A program made the position numbers and the translations under genes. A stretch of DNA of 64,000 bases from Arthrobacter sp. YD4 (lineage in GTDB: Bacteria > Actinomycetota > Actinomycetes > Actinomycetales > Micrococcaceae), in NCBI RefSeq assembly GCF_030410515.1, contig NZ_JAUHHD010000001.1:859300-923299 (forward strand). The letters run 5' to 3'. Numbering within the stretch: the first letter of the stretch is position 1; each line of letters starts with the position of its first letter. Shown in pieces: positions 55,368 through 64,000 of this stretch. The notes under the pieces are model-generated. The model did no database searches. It was not told the DNA's origin and was given only the letters and a program-made list of their open reading frames with translations.

Positions 55368-57062
55368 ATGGCGATCAAATCCACCGCAGATAAAGTAGCC
55401 GCACTCCAAAAGGGATACACCCTGGAGGGTCCCACGATTGAGCTGGGAGCAGCGATCGTCGACGGCGAGCTGCACAAGGAAGCACCGGTCCGCCTGCCGC
55501 TGGCCATGATGAACCGGCACGGCCTGGTGGCCGGAGCCACCGGCACCGGCAAGACCGTGACACTGCACATGATGGCCGAACAGCTCTCCACCGCGGGGGT
55601 ACCGGTGTTCCTCGCGGACATCAAGGGCGACCTCTCCGGCCTCGCCACCGCGGCCACCGGCTCCGAGAAACTCAAGGCCCGCACCGACAGCATCGGCCAG
55701 CCCTGGTCCGGTAAGACCTTCCCGGTGGAATTCCTCGCCCTCGGCGGCGACGGCGCCGGCGTGCCGGTCCGCGCCACGGTCACCTCCTTCGGCCCGATCC
55801 TGCTCTCCCGGATCATGGATCTGAACGAGACCCAGGAATCCAGCCTGCAGCTGGTGTTCCACTTCGCGGACAAGAACAACCTCGAACTCATCGACCTCAA
55901 GGACCTCCGCGCGGTCATCCAGTTCCTGACCTCTGACGAGGGCAAGGAAGCCCTCCAGGACCTCGGCGGGCTCTCCAAGGCCACGGCCGGCGTCATCCTC
56001 CGCGAACTGATCACCCTCGAGGCCCAGGGCATGGAGAAATTCTTCGGCGAGCCCGAGTTCAACACCGCCGAACTGCTCCGCACCGCCCCCGACGGCCGCG
56101 GCGTGGTCTCCTGCCTGGAGCTCCCCACCCTGCAGACCAAGCCGATGCTGTTCTCCACCTTCCTGATGTGGCTGCTGGCGGACCTGTTCGAGGACCTGCC
56201 CGAGGCCGGGGACCTGGACAAGCCGAAGCTGGTCTTCTTTCTCGACGAGGCGCACCTGCTCTTCAACGGCGCCTCCAAGGCCTTCCTCGACGCCATCACC
56301 ACCACCGTGCGGCTGATCCGCTCCAAGGGCGTCGGCATCTTCTTCGTCACCCAGACCCCGAAGGATGTCCCCGCCGACGTCCTGGGCCAGCTGGCCAACC
56401 GGGTGCAGCACGCGCTGCGGGCCTTCACCCCGGAGGACGCGAAGGCCCTCAAGGCCACCGTCTCGACCTTTCCGGTCAGCGACTACGACCTGGAGGAGAC
56501 TCTGACGACAGCGGGCATCGGCGAGGCCGTCATCACCGTCATGAACGAGAAGGGCGCACCCACCCCGGTGGCGCTGACCCGGCTGCGCGCCCCGGAGTCC
56601 GTGATGGGTCCCAGCGAGCCCGCCCTGGTGGCCAGCACCGTGGCGGCCTCATCGTTGCTGGCCGCATATGGCACCGCCGTGGACAACGTTTCGGCCTACG
56701 AGAAGCTCTCCGGCAAGGCGGCCGCGCCCACCGGCCAGGCCGCCGGACCGGGCTCCGCGCCGGAGACCGGGGCGGCGCCGGCTGGCACGCCCACCGACGT
56801 CGACGCCGACGCGCGGCGGATCGAGGAGGAAATCCTCGGCCGCCCGAGCAGCCGCCCGGCCCCCGCTCCCGAACCCCGGCGCGCCCCGCAGGCCACGCCC
56901 GCCCCGCAACAGGGCGGCGGCATGGCCGGTGACCTGGCCGGCGCCCTGGGCGGCGCTCTCGGCGGCGGGCTGAAGAGCATGGCAAGGTCCCTGGGCACCC
57001 AGTTGGGCCGCGAACTGCTGCGCGGCGTCTTCGGCACGTCCTCCCGGAGCCGGCGCCGCTGA
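55368..57062 (+). CDS. HerA/DUF853-type P-loop ATPase
   Basis: A 564-residue protein. Walker A is GATGTGKT at residues 56-63, Walker B is LVFFLDEAHLLF near residue 290, and a later IFFVTQTPKDVPADVLGQLANRVQHALRAFTP segment holds the sensor and arginine-finger region. This matches the DUF853 HerA-like bacterial ATPases, predicted helicases or translocases. The last ~120 residues are a Pro/Ala/Gly-rich linker and a Gly-rich segment before a basic end. Confidence 0.88.
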   Translation: MAIKSTADKVAALQKGYTLEGPTIELGAAIVDGELHKEAPVRLPLAMMNRHGLVAGATGTGKTVTLHMMAEQLSTAGVPVFLADIKGDLSGLATAATGSEKLKARTDSIGQPWSGKTFPVEFLALGGDGAGVPVRATVTSFGPILLSRIMDLNETQESSLQLVFHFADKNNLELIDLKDLRAVIQFLTSDEGKEALQDLGGLSKATAGVILRELITLEAQGMEKFFGEPEFNTAELLRTAPDGRGVVSCLELPTLQTKPMLFSTFLMWLLADLFEDLPEAGDLDKPKLVFFLDEAHLLFNGASKAFLDAITTTVRLIRSKGVGIFFVTQTPKDVPADVLGQLANRVQHALRAFTPEDAKALKATVSTFPVSDYDLEETLTTAGIGEAVITVMNEKGAPTPVALTRLRAPESVMGPSEPALVASTVAASSLLAAYGTAVDNVSAYEKLSGKAAAPTGQAAGPGSAPETGAAPAGTPTDVDADARRIEEEILGRPSSRPAPAPEPRRAPQATPAPQQGGGMAGDLAGALGGALGGGLKSMARSLGTQLGRELLRGVFGTSSRSRRR

Positions 57063-57202
57063 CGCCCAAGGGGTCTGGCGGTGGCTTCGCCGTGGCCCGA
57101 CTGCAGCTTCTCTGGGGTCTAGTTGGGGGTGTCCGGCCGTCATGCGCGGACGTCGTGACACCGGGATTTGGCGGGGCGGCAGGTAACGTAAGAATCGTGC
57201 AG

Positions 57203-58195
57203 ATGAGTCAGGCCGTCGTCAAAACCGCAGCCCTGTGGCTGCTGGGCCTGATGCTGGCAGTGGCAGGCGCCGTCGTCGCCATCAACGTCGTTAATAATTC
57301 CCTGGCCAGCCCGCAGCAGCCGGTTCGCGAATATCTGGACGCGTTGCGCCAGGGTGAGGGCGCCAAAGCCTTGGGCCTACTGCACGCGTCCGTCCCCAAG
57401 AGCAACGCCGCCATGCTGGACGGCGCCGGGTTGAAGGCGGCCGCGGCGCGCCTCTCCGACGTCTCGGTGGGCCGTGCGGAGGACCGGGGCGGTAACCGGG
57501 TGATGGTGCCGATCGATTACAGCATCGACGGCAGCCGCCAGCGCACGGAGTTCCTGCTCCAGGGCTCGGACCCGCAGTGGCTGTTCTTCCGGGACTGGTC
57601 CTTCGTACCCACCACGCTTCCGGTCCTGGACGTCACCGTGGTCAACTCCAACCACGCCGCGCTCAACGGGGTTCCGGTCAACATGCCCAACGGCCGCAAC
57701 AGCTTCGCCGTGTTCTACCCCGGCCAGTACGAGGCGTCCCTGAACAGCCAGTACTTCGCGGCGCCCCCGTCCCGGACCACGCTGACCGGCAAGGACGCCC
57801 CGGCGGCGCCGCTGAACCTGCTGACCCGCGCCACCGACGGGCTCAAGAGCGCCGTCGCGGCCAAGGTCAAGGAATTCCTGGACACCTGCGCGGACCAAGC
57901 GGACAAGAAGCAGCAGCTCCAGCCGGACTGCCCGTTCTACCACGCCACCAACAACCGGGTGGTGGACGGCACCATCGACTGGAGCATCACCGACTACCCG
58001 GTGGTCAGCATCGAACCCTTCGGCGGCCGCTGGGTGGTGGCTCCGCTGGATGGCAAGGCCCGGATCAAGGCCCGCCAGGTAGACCTGTTCACGGGCGCCG
58101 TCACCGAACTGAACGCCGTCCACGACTTCAGCTTCACGGCCCGCCTGGACGTCGACGGGGACTCGGTGAAGCTCACCCCGCAGCTGACCGGTTAG
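57203..58195 (+). CDS. Membrane-anchored extracytoplasmic protein, unknown
   Basis: A 330-residue protein with one N-terminal helix (ALWLLGLMLAVAGAVVAINVV, residues 9-29) and an external domain. The domain begins QPVREYLDALRQGEGAKALGLL, a pattern like NTF2-type lumazine-binding domains of surface proteins, followed by two beta-rich halves. A Cys pair (TCADQ...DCPFYH) may form a disulfide. Family not recognised. ATG 57203 or GTG 57197 could be the start. Confidence 0.7.
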   Translation: MSQAVVKTAALWLLGLMLAVAGAVVAINVVNNSLASPQQPVREYLDALRQGEGAKALGLLHASVPKSNAAMLDGAGLKAAAARLSDVSVGRAEDRGGNRVMVPIDYSIDGSRQRTEFLLQGSDPQWLFFRDWSFVPTTLPVLDVTVVNSNHAALNGVPVNMPNGRNSFAVFYPGQYEASLNSQYFAAPPSRTTLTGKDAPAAPLNLLTRATDGLKSAVAAKVKEFLDTCADQADKKQQLQPDCPFYHATNNRVVDGTIDWSITDYPVVSIEPFGGRWVVAPLDGKARIKARQVDLFTGAVTELNAVHDFSFTARLDVDGDSVKLTPQLTG

Positions 58196-58234
58196 TTTTT
58201 GTACCGCCTGCCAGCAGCGCGCGGAGGCATAAAA

Positions 58235-58265
58235 GGGCCGGTCCGGGTCAGACCCGGACCGGCCC
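58235..58265 (-). terminator. Rho-independent terminator of the thioredoxin-NHL gene
   Basis: A 14-bp perfect stem (GGGCCGGTCCGGGT with its complement) and a 3-nt loop, followed on the minus strand by TTTTATG. It starts 9 bases after the stop of the gene at 58274. The plus strand has no T-tract after it. Confidence 0.9.
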
Positions 58266-58273
58266 GGTCGCCC

Positions 58274-60235
58274 TTAGTCCATTCCGCGCAGGTCCAGCAA
58301 CAGCTCGGTGTCACCGTCGGGCTGCAGGCTCACCGGGATGCCCCAGTCCTGCTGGTACAGGTGGCAGGCCGCGTGGTCCGGGATCTCGCCGTCGGCGTCC
58401 TCGGGGCCGTCACAGGCGGCCGCGCGGGCCGTGATGTGCAGGACGCCCTCGGGAACGTCGGAAGCCAGCTCCAGGGTGCGGAGCAGCCCCACGGAGGTCC
58501 CGCCACCGGCCACCAGCAGCTCCGGCGGGGTGGAGGAGATCTTCAGCTGCGTCGGGTCGCCCCAGCGGTCGTCCAGCTTCTGCCCGGTCGGGGCGGTGAA
58601 GCGGACCGTCAGGGACAGCAGTCCGGGCGCCACCGGGCTCTTGGGCCGCTGCGTCTGGGCGGCACCCTCGTCCACCTGCTGGGCTTCCTTGGGGATCGGC
58701 ACGTACACCAGCTGGTGCTTGTTGGCCTCGACCACCACCAGCAGCGGCTCCTCGCCGGCCACGTGGGTGTGGTCCACAATCACGTCGGAGGGCTCGGACA
58801 GGCCGCGGGCCAAGGTGGACACGGTACCGGTGGCGGGGTCGTAGCGGCGGACCGCGCCGTTGTAGGTATCGGCGATCGCCACGGAGCCGTCGGGAAGCAC
58901 GGTCACGCCCAGCGGGTGCTGCAGCCGCGCCTCGGCGGCCGGTCCGTCCCGGAAACCGAAGTCGAACAGGCCCTTGCCCACGGCGGACTCGACGGTGACG
59001 CTGCGGTCCTCGCCGATCACCAGCTTCCGGAGCGCGGAGGTCTCGGAGTCGGCCACCCAGATGTTGCCGTCGGCGTCCTCGGCGAGGCCGGAGGACTGGG
59101 CGAACCAGGCCTCGGCGGCCGGGCCGTCAAGGAGCCCCTCGAGGCCGTTGCCGGCGACGATGGTGACGGCCCCGGTCGCTGGGTCGAAGCCGAAGATCTG
59201 GTGCACCCCGGCCATGGCCACGACCACGGCGTTGAGCTTGGCGGACCAGACGACATCCCACGGCGAGCTGAGCGCCACCTTCAGCGGGTCGGCTTCCAGC
59301 GGGGCACCGTAGGCGGCACCTTCCTCGTCCACCCGGGCGGGCCCGGTCTCGAGGAGCCGCTGGATGCCGTTGCCGGCCAGGGTGGTGGCCTCTCCGGTGC
59401 GGAGCGAGAGCCCGCGGAGCCGGTGGTTGACCGAGTCGGCGATCACGACGTCGTAGCCGGCCTGGTCGGCCACGTCCTGGGGCAGCAGCACCAGGCCCTG
59501 GGGTTCGTTGAAGCGGGCGTCGGCGGGGGCGCCGTCGGCGTACCCCTTCTCGCCCGAGCCGTACGTGCCCAGCACCGTCTCGAAGTCAGTGGAGAGTTCC
59601 ACCAGGCGGTGGTGGCCGGTGTCGGTGACCAGCCAGGACCCGGCGTCGCCGGCTGCCTCGGAGCCGCGGCCGGCGGGCAGGTAGAGGGCCTTGCCGGGGA
59701 AGCGGAGGGTGCCCGACGTCGGTTCCGGCGCCACGTACGGGCCGTCGCCGCGGTGCAGGGTGCCCTTGGCCTCGTGTTCGGCGATGAGTTCGGGGATCAG
59801 CACGGCCAGGCCGTCGGCGTGCCCCTCACCGGAGAGGTGCGCCACGATGTAGCCCTCGGGGTCGACCACCACCAGGGTGGGCCAGGCACGGGCGGTGTAC
59901 GCCTTCCAGGTCTCCAGCTCCGGGTCGTCCAGGACCGGGTGGCGGATCTCGTAGCGTTCGACGGCGGCGGCGAGGGCAACCGGGTCCGCCTCGTGCTCGA
60001 ACTTGGGCGAGTGCACGCCCACGGTCACCAGGACGTCCGAGTACTCCTGCTCGAGGGGGCGCAGCTCGTCCAGGACGTGCAGGCAGTTGATGCAGCAGAA
60101 GGTCCAGAAATCCAGCAGCACGATCTTGCCGCGCAGGGATTCGAGGTCCAGGGACTTGCCGCCGGTGTTCAACCAGCCGCGTCCCACGAGTTCGGAGGCC
60201 CGGACCCGGTGGTGGGTGCGTACTGTTTCGCTCAT
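58274..60235 (-). CDS. Thioredoxin-like domain fused to NHL repeats (NHLRC2-like)
   Basis: A 653-residue protein. Residues ~20-150 form a TlpA/thioredoxin fold with FWTFCCINCLHVLDEL, giving a C-x-x-C pair (Cys-Ile-Asn-Cys) with an extra Cys before it. A six-bladed NHL propeller follows (~190-530; repeats such as GLAEDADGNIWVADSETSALR and GVTVLPDGSVAIADTYNGAVRR), then a C-terminal beta domain. This is the layout of NHLRC2. No signal peptide is seen, so a cytosolic redox role is likely. Its ATG overlaps the CopD/CtaG stop by one base. Confidence 0.9.
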   Translation of the reverse strand: MSETVRTHHRVRASELVGRGWLNTGGKSLDLESLRGKIVLLDFWTFCCINCLHVLDELRPLEQEYSDVLVTVGVHSPKFEHEADPVALAAAVERYEIRHPVLDDPELETWKAYTARAWPTLVVVDPEGYIVAHLSGEGHADGLAVLIPELIAEHEAKGTLHRGDGPYVAPEPTSGTLRFPGKALYLPAGRGSEAAGDAGSWLVTDTGHHRLVELSTDFETVLGTYGSGEKGYADGAPADARFNEPQGLVLLPQDVADQAGYDVVIADSVNHRLRGLSLRTGEATTLAGNGIQRLLETGPARVDEEGAAYGAPLEADPLKVALSSPWDVVWSAKLNAVVVAMAGVHQIFGFDPATGAVTIVAGNGLEGLLDGPAAEAWFAQSSGLAEDADGNIWVADSETSALRKLVIGEDRSVTVESAVGKGLFDFGFRDGPAAEARLQHPLGVTVLPDGSVAIADTYNGAVRRYDPATGTVSTLARGLSEPSDVIVDHTHVAGEEPLLVVVEANKHQLVYVPIPKEAQQVDEGAAQTQRPKSPVAPGLLSLTVRFTAPTGQKLDDRWGDPTQLKISSTPPELLVAGGGTSVGLLRTLELASDVPEGVLHITARAAACDGPEDADGEIPDHAACHLYQQDWGIPVSLQPDGDTELLLDLRGMD

Positions 60236-62367
60236 CAGCGTCCTTCCAGCTTGGAGTTGCGGTCGGCCAGCTTCGCGTCGCGTTCGGCGAGCTTGGCAAA
60301 CATATCGTTGTAAGCGGTGAGATCGGCGTCGTTATTCCTGTCCGCCGCGCGGTCGGTGCGCTTGGACTCGCGTGCGTCGGAGCGGGACCACTGGACGGCG
60401 ACGCCGATCGCCACCAGCAGTGTGGGTACCTCGCCGATGCCCCAGGCCACGGCCCCGCCGGTCTGCTGGTCCAGCAGCGCCGACTGTCCCCAGGCCCTGC
60501 CGAGGTTGCCGAAGTAGTCCGCGGCGAGCAACCCGGTGCCGCCCATGATGGAGACGCCGAAGAAGGCGTGGAAGCCCATCGTGGCCAGCAGCAGCACCAA
60601 GCGCATCGGGTACGCGGCCCGCCGCGGCAGCGGATCAATGCCAATCATGGTGAGCACGAAGATGTAGCCGGTCAGGAGGAAGTGCAGGTTCATCAGCTCG
60701 TGGCCCACATGGTCGCGCATGGCGTAGCCGAACGCATCCGAGAAGTAGAACAGGATGATGGACCCGGCGAAGTTCGCGGCGGCGAAGAGCGGGTGCGTGA
60801 CCAGCTGGGAGAACTTCGAGTGCACAAAGATCAGCAGCCATTCCCGCGGGCCGCGCGAGCTGTCCCGACGCGCGGTGAGGGCGCGCAGCGCGAGGGTCAC
60901 CGGGGCGCCGAGGACCAGGAAGATGGGCGCCACCATGGTCAGGGCCATGTGGTCCACCATGTGCGCGGAGAACAGCACCCGGCCGTAGACCGACGGCGGC
61001 CCGGAGGTGATGTAGGTCAGGACGATCAGGCCGATGATCCAGTTCGCCGTCCGGAACCAGGACCATGAGTCTCCCCGCTTGGTGACCTTCCGGACGCCCA
61101 GCAGGTAGGAGACCAGGCCGGCGGCGGCCACGGCCACCCAGAGCCAGTCGAAGCGCCATTCGGTGAGCCAGCGCTCCGGGGTCAGCTCGGGCGGCAGCTC
61201 GTAGCCTGAGAGGATGAACGCCGGGGAGGCGTCGGGGGCGAACGTGGTGGGCTGCGGCGGCGCGGAGCGGCCGAGGGCCACCGCCAGGCCGGAGGTGGCG
61301 CCCATGATGAGAAGTTCTACGGCGATCAGCTGCCAGAGCACCCGGCGGGCCGTCTTGCCGTGGCCCGTCGCGCCCAGCTGTGGGATCACCCACTGCCGGT
61401 GCATGAAGCCCACGCCGCCGAGGATCAGGGTGGCGGCGGCCTTGGCCATGATCAGCTGCCCGTAGGGAGAGCCGAAGAGGTCGGCCCAGCTGGAGACCCG
61501 GATGCTGGCGTTGATGATGCCGGAGCCGAAGACCAGGGCGAAGGCGAATCCGGCCAGTGCGGAGAACCTCCGCAGGGTGGGCTCGGTGATGTCGGCCTTG
61601 CCGCCGGAGCTGGTGAGAATTTGGGAGAGGAGGGCGAGCATGACGATGCCGCCCACCCAGGCGGACACGCCGGCCAGGTGCAGGGCCAGGGAGTTGATCG
61701 CGCCCTCGTGGTCGTTCGAGCTGGCGGAGTGGCCGATCAGCGCCTGCGGGATCAGGCCGCCCGCGGCGATCACCAGCGTGATGGCCAGCGCGCCCCGGGA
61801 GCGGATGCCGAAGAGGGCGGTGGTCACGACGGCGGCGATGATGACGACGGCGAGCCAGGCCCGGCCGGTGTCGATGTCCGTCATGTAGTAGACAAGCGAC
61901 TTGGTGAACTGCGGGTCGCCAGCGAGGGTCTGGCCGGCGATGTCGGCGTAGCTGAGAACCAAGACCGCGACGGCAGACAGCGTCCAGACGACGCCGGCGA
62001 TCGCCGTGACGGACAGCGCCCGGGTGAAGGCCGGGTGTTCCGGGGCGTTTTTGTCCCGGGAGGCCTTGCGGGTGGAGTTCCGCGGCAGGATGCCGACGGC
62101 GAAGATGAGGCCGCCGATGACGGTGGCGATGGAGATGTTGTGCAGCGCCTTGGTGACCGGCAGGCCCCAGCGGACCAGGGCACCGGGGTCGGAGACCGCG
62201 CGGGCACCCGCCGCGCCCGAGAACAGAAGCCCGGTGATCAGTGCGGCGAAGAGTGCCGCCAGCCCGGCCCACAGCCACGGCTGCGTGATGCCGGGGGCGC
62301 CGGAGCCAGCCGGTCCGCCCTGCCGGGAGGACGCTGCCGGGCTCTGGGTTCTCGTAGCAAAAGGCAC
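60235..62367 (-). CDS. CopD / CtaG-like (caa3_CtaG) fusion membrane protein
   Basis: A 710-residue protein with about 15 helices from a GTG start. The N-terminal half is CopD-like (LHNISIATVIGGLIFAVGIL, LHLAGVSAWVGGIVMLALL). The C-terminal half is a caa3_CtaG domain with His-rich helices (VLFSAHMVDHMALTMVAPIFLVLGAP, MRDHVGHELMNLHFLLTGYIF). Both halves are linked to copper handling, in uptake and in cytochrome oxidase assembly. A charged coiled tail ends the protein. This fusion is common in actinobacteria. Confidence 0.92.
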   Translation of the reverse strand: MPFATRTQSPAASSRQGGPAGSGAPGITQPWLWAGLAALFAALITGLLFSGAAGARAVSDPGALVRWGLPVTKALHNISIATVIGGLIFAVGILPRNSTRKASRDKNAPEHPAFTRALSVTAIAGVVWTLSAVAVLVLSYADIAGQTLAGDPQFTKSLVYYMTDIDTGRAWLAVVIIAAVVTTALFGIRSRGALAITLVIAAGGLIPQALIGHSASSNDHEGAINSLALHLAGVSAWVGGIVMLALLSQILTSSGGKADITEPTLRRFSALAGFAFALVFGSGIINASIRVSSWADLFGSPYGQLIMAKAAATLILGGVGFMHRQWVIPQLGATGHGKTARRVLWQLIAVELLIMGATSGLAVALGRSAPPQPTTFAPDASPAFILSGYELPPELTPERWLTEWRFDWLWVAVAAAGLVSYLLGVRKVTKRGDSWSWFRTANWIIGLIVLTYITSGPPSVYGRVLFSAHMVDHMALTMVAPIFLVLGAPVTLALRALTARRDSSRGPREWLLIFVHSKFSQLVTHPLFAAANFAGSIILFYFSDAFGYAMRDHVGHELMNLHFLLTGYIFVLTMIGIDPLPRRAAYPMRLVLLLATMGFHAFFGVSIMGGTGLLAADYFGNLGRAWGQSALLDQQTGGAVAWGIGEVPTLLVAIGVAVQWSRSDARESKRTDRAADRNNDADLTAYNDMFAKLAERDAKLADRNSKLEGR

Positions 62368-62450
62368 AGTTCCATTGTCCGCTACTGCCGCCGCCGGGCC
62401 GAATCCGGCGTCACGGGCCCGCGGCCGCTGGCGCGAGGTTTAAACGCAAA

Positions 62451-62481
62451 GGAGCGGCAACCCGTGAGGGGTTGCCGCTCC
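62451..62481 (-). terminator. HU gene terminator
   Basis: A 13-bp perfect stem (GGAGCGGCAACCC with GGGTTGCCGCTCC), 5-nt loop, with TTT following on the minus strand. It lies 18 nt after the HU stop. Confidence 0.9.
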
Positions 62482-62499
62482 TTCAAGCGTGGAAGAAGA

Positions 62500-62787
62500 C
62501 TACTTCTTCTTGGCGACGGCGGCCTTCAGCTTGGAGCCTGCGGTCAGCTTGACGCTGTGGCCGGCGGCGATCTGAATGGTCTCGCCGGTCTGCGGGTTGC
62601 GGCCGGTGCGGGCAGCGCGGTCGGTGCGCTCGACGGCGAGCCAGCCCGGGATGGTGATCTTTTCGCCCGCGGCGACAGAGGTCTCGAAAACCTCGAACAG
62701 TGCATCGAGCACGGAGTTGACGGCTGCCTGGCTGGTGCCGGCCTTGCCAGCTACCTCTGAAACAAGTTCACTACGGTTCTTAGCCAT
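62500..62787 (-). CDS. hup: HU-family DNA-binding protein
   Basis: A 95-residue histone-like protein. It starts MAKNRSELVSEVAGKAGTSQ, carries the DNA-arm sequence ARTGRNPQTGETI and ends in an alanine/lysine tail (KAAVAKKK). AGGAGG lies six bases before the ATG at 62787; the longer frame is not supported. The tail is short, unlike the long Lys-rich tails of mycobacterial HU. It packages the chromosome. Confidence 0.96.
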   Translation of the reverse strand: MAKNRSELVSEVAGKAGTSQAAVNSVLDALFEVFETSVAAGEKITIPGWLAVERTDRAARTGRNPQTGETIQIAAGHSVKLTAGSKLKAAVAKKK

Positions 62788-63358
62788 GTATGTCCTCCTG
62801 GACTGATCTAATTTCTGAAGCCTGCCCGCAGTGCGCGAGCAAGCCACTCTTCGAAAACTTACCAGCTAGGCGCCCGCGAGGAGACAAAATTCCGCGTGTT
62901 TTCGCGCTTTTTTGGTCAAAATCACGACTTCGGAGGGGTTTAGACGGCCCATTTCAGCCCTCAGCGGACGCATCAGCATCATCACTCCCAACCGGCGCAT
63001 CAATAGTCGGTTCCCTGGAGGACTGAGGAACCGGCAGGGACGGCGTGCGGGAAGGGCGCACCGGTGCCGTCATCGGCCCGCCGACCAACCCCGGTTTCCC
63101 GAGACGCTCCCTCACATACTGCCCACTTTCCCCAGGCGCTCCCTCAGCTGCCGCCGGTTTCCACCGGACGCTCCCCCAGGTCAGGGCGATACTGGGGCGC
63201 TGCCTGGGTGGTTGGTCTGCGGATACCCGCTGGGTGTGAGGGAGGGAGTTCCGGGGAGCACCCGAATGTACGGAAGGGATTCCCGGGAGGGGTCCGGTTG
63301 TGAGTGGGCGGCCGATCCTGGCTGGCAGGTTAGGCAGCCGTGGTGGTGGTTAAAGTGG
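62788..63358. other. 571-nt intergenic region between HU and the rRNA operon
   Basis: It holds the HU leader with its AGGAGG at the left, then no convincing gene. The open frames here lack ribosome binding sites and normal codon bias. The only structured part is the repeat array at 63104-63247. Confidence 0.6.
63104..63247. repeat. Second 32-nt-phased short repeat array
   Basis: The core CGCTCCCTCA occurs at 63105 and 63137, with CGCTCCCCCA at 63169, exactly 32 nt apart, with unrelated spacers. A degenerate inverted copy (TGAGGGAGGGA) lies at 63237-63247. Core and period match the array at 33909. Confidence 0.65.
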
Positions 63359-63390
63359 GAGAGCCTCCAACCTGGTGGTTGGAGGCTCTC
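63359..63390 (-). terminator. rRNA operon terminator
   Basis: A 13-bp perfect stem (GAGAGCCTCCAAC with GTTGGAGGCTCTC) and a 6-nt loop, about 14 nt after the 5S 3' end. It ends the minus-strand rRNA operon. Confidence 0.85.
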
Positions 63391-63403
63391 GACCTAAATG
63401 ATG

Positions 63404-63521
63404 TTCCGGCGGTGACCTACTCTCCCACACCCTCCCGGGTGCAGTACCATCGGCGCTGTGGGTCTTAGCTTCCGGGTTCGGAATGGGACCGGGCGTTTCC
63501 CCCACGCTATGACCGCCGTAA
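63404..63521 (-). rRNA. rrf: 5S ribosomal RNA
   Basis: Read on the minus strand: TTACGGCGGTCATAGCG at the 5' end, the conserved CCCATTCCGAACCCGGAAG loop region, and GTCACCGCCGGAAC at the 3' end pairing with the start. About 118 nt. End positions are approximate by a few bases. Confidence 0.95.
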
Positions 63522-63767
63522 CCCTGTTACCCGCTCCCCTGGTCGTGCCGCCCCTGTGTGGGGTGGCTTTTTCCTGGGGTGGGAAGTCTGTGGTTACAAC
63601 TCCTGCCCTGGGGCAGGTGGTGGTGTTGTATTCAATTATGGTTCGGTTCCGTGCAACACAACCCGGTGGTGGGTTTGTTGGTTGGGAACCACATAGTGGA
63701 CGCAAGCAGTCTTGTTCTTCATACCCACCCCGCTGTGGTCCAGTCGATGCTGGCGGGGGTGGTGTGT
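63522..63767 (-). other. 23S-5S internal transcribed spacer
   Basis: About 245 nt between the 23S and 5S genes. No tRNA is seen. Short open frames here are not coding. Confidence 0.7.

Positions 63768-64000
<233 letters not shown>

Overview
The window looks like chromosome of a high-GC Gram-positive bacterium of the Micrococcaceae, most likely Arthrobacter or Pseudarthrobacter. The signs are the strong GC third-position bias, many GTG starts, an SAM-IV-type riboswitch before metZ, an actinobacterial CopD/CtaG fusion, a MurA with an N-terminal HTH, an ECF41 sigma factor and a dUMP-forming-type dCTP deaminase. This is inference from gene content; no 16S is present. I see no prophage, insertion sequence or true CRISPR array.

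Layout. 1-4797 (minus): a glycan-type operon of PIG-L deacetylase, ATP-grasp ligase, processive family 2 glycosyltransferase and a glycoside-hydrolase-like lipoprotein, followed by a second lipoprotein cut by the window edge. 5263-7334 (plus): a SAM riboswitch controlling DUF1737 protein, rhodanese and MetZ. 7363-10058 (minus): YbdK-type carboxylate-amine ligase and the HTH-MurA fusion. 10172-13377 (minus): a YkoEDC-type thiamine/HMP ECF transporter under a TPP riboswitch. 14542-20877 (minus): a six-gene Mrp cation/proton antiporter. 21034-24179 (plus): an MFS protein and a KhtTU-like cation/proton antiporter pair. 24216-29557: dCTP deaminase, an SRPBCC protein, tRNA-Gly(CCC), a small basic protein coupled to an N5-(carboxyethyl)ornithine-synthase-like enzyme, and a divergent MFS/LysR pair.

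30281-36638 is a probable proline-use locus: putA, an APC amino-acid permease and a divergent LysR gene. The putA and permease promoters share the same hexamers, spacing and an upstream imperfect palindrome. An array of short repeats with exact 32-nt phasing lies between putA and the permease; a second array lies near the rRNA operon. 36725-41501 carries panD, an AEC transporter, a secreted HNH-type nuclease with an excalibur domain, and an oxidoreductase/ECF41 sigma pair behind a TGTCACA-N16-TGTC promoter.

41592-52508 is a complete galactoside operon: promoter with overlapping palindrome, ABC sugar importer, GH42 beta-galactosidase, DeoR regulator, GH36 alpha-galactosidase, galT and galK. 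The importer brings in a galactoside, the two hydrolases release galactose, and GalK/GalT feed it into central metabolism. 52511-62787 holds an LLM flavin enzyme, aldo-keto reductase, DJ-1/PfpI protein, a HerA-like ATPase, a membrane-anchored protein, a thioredoxin-NHL protein coupled to CopD/CtaG, and HU. The window ends in 5S rRNA and the 3' end of 23S rRNA, both on the minus strand.
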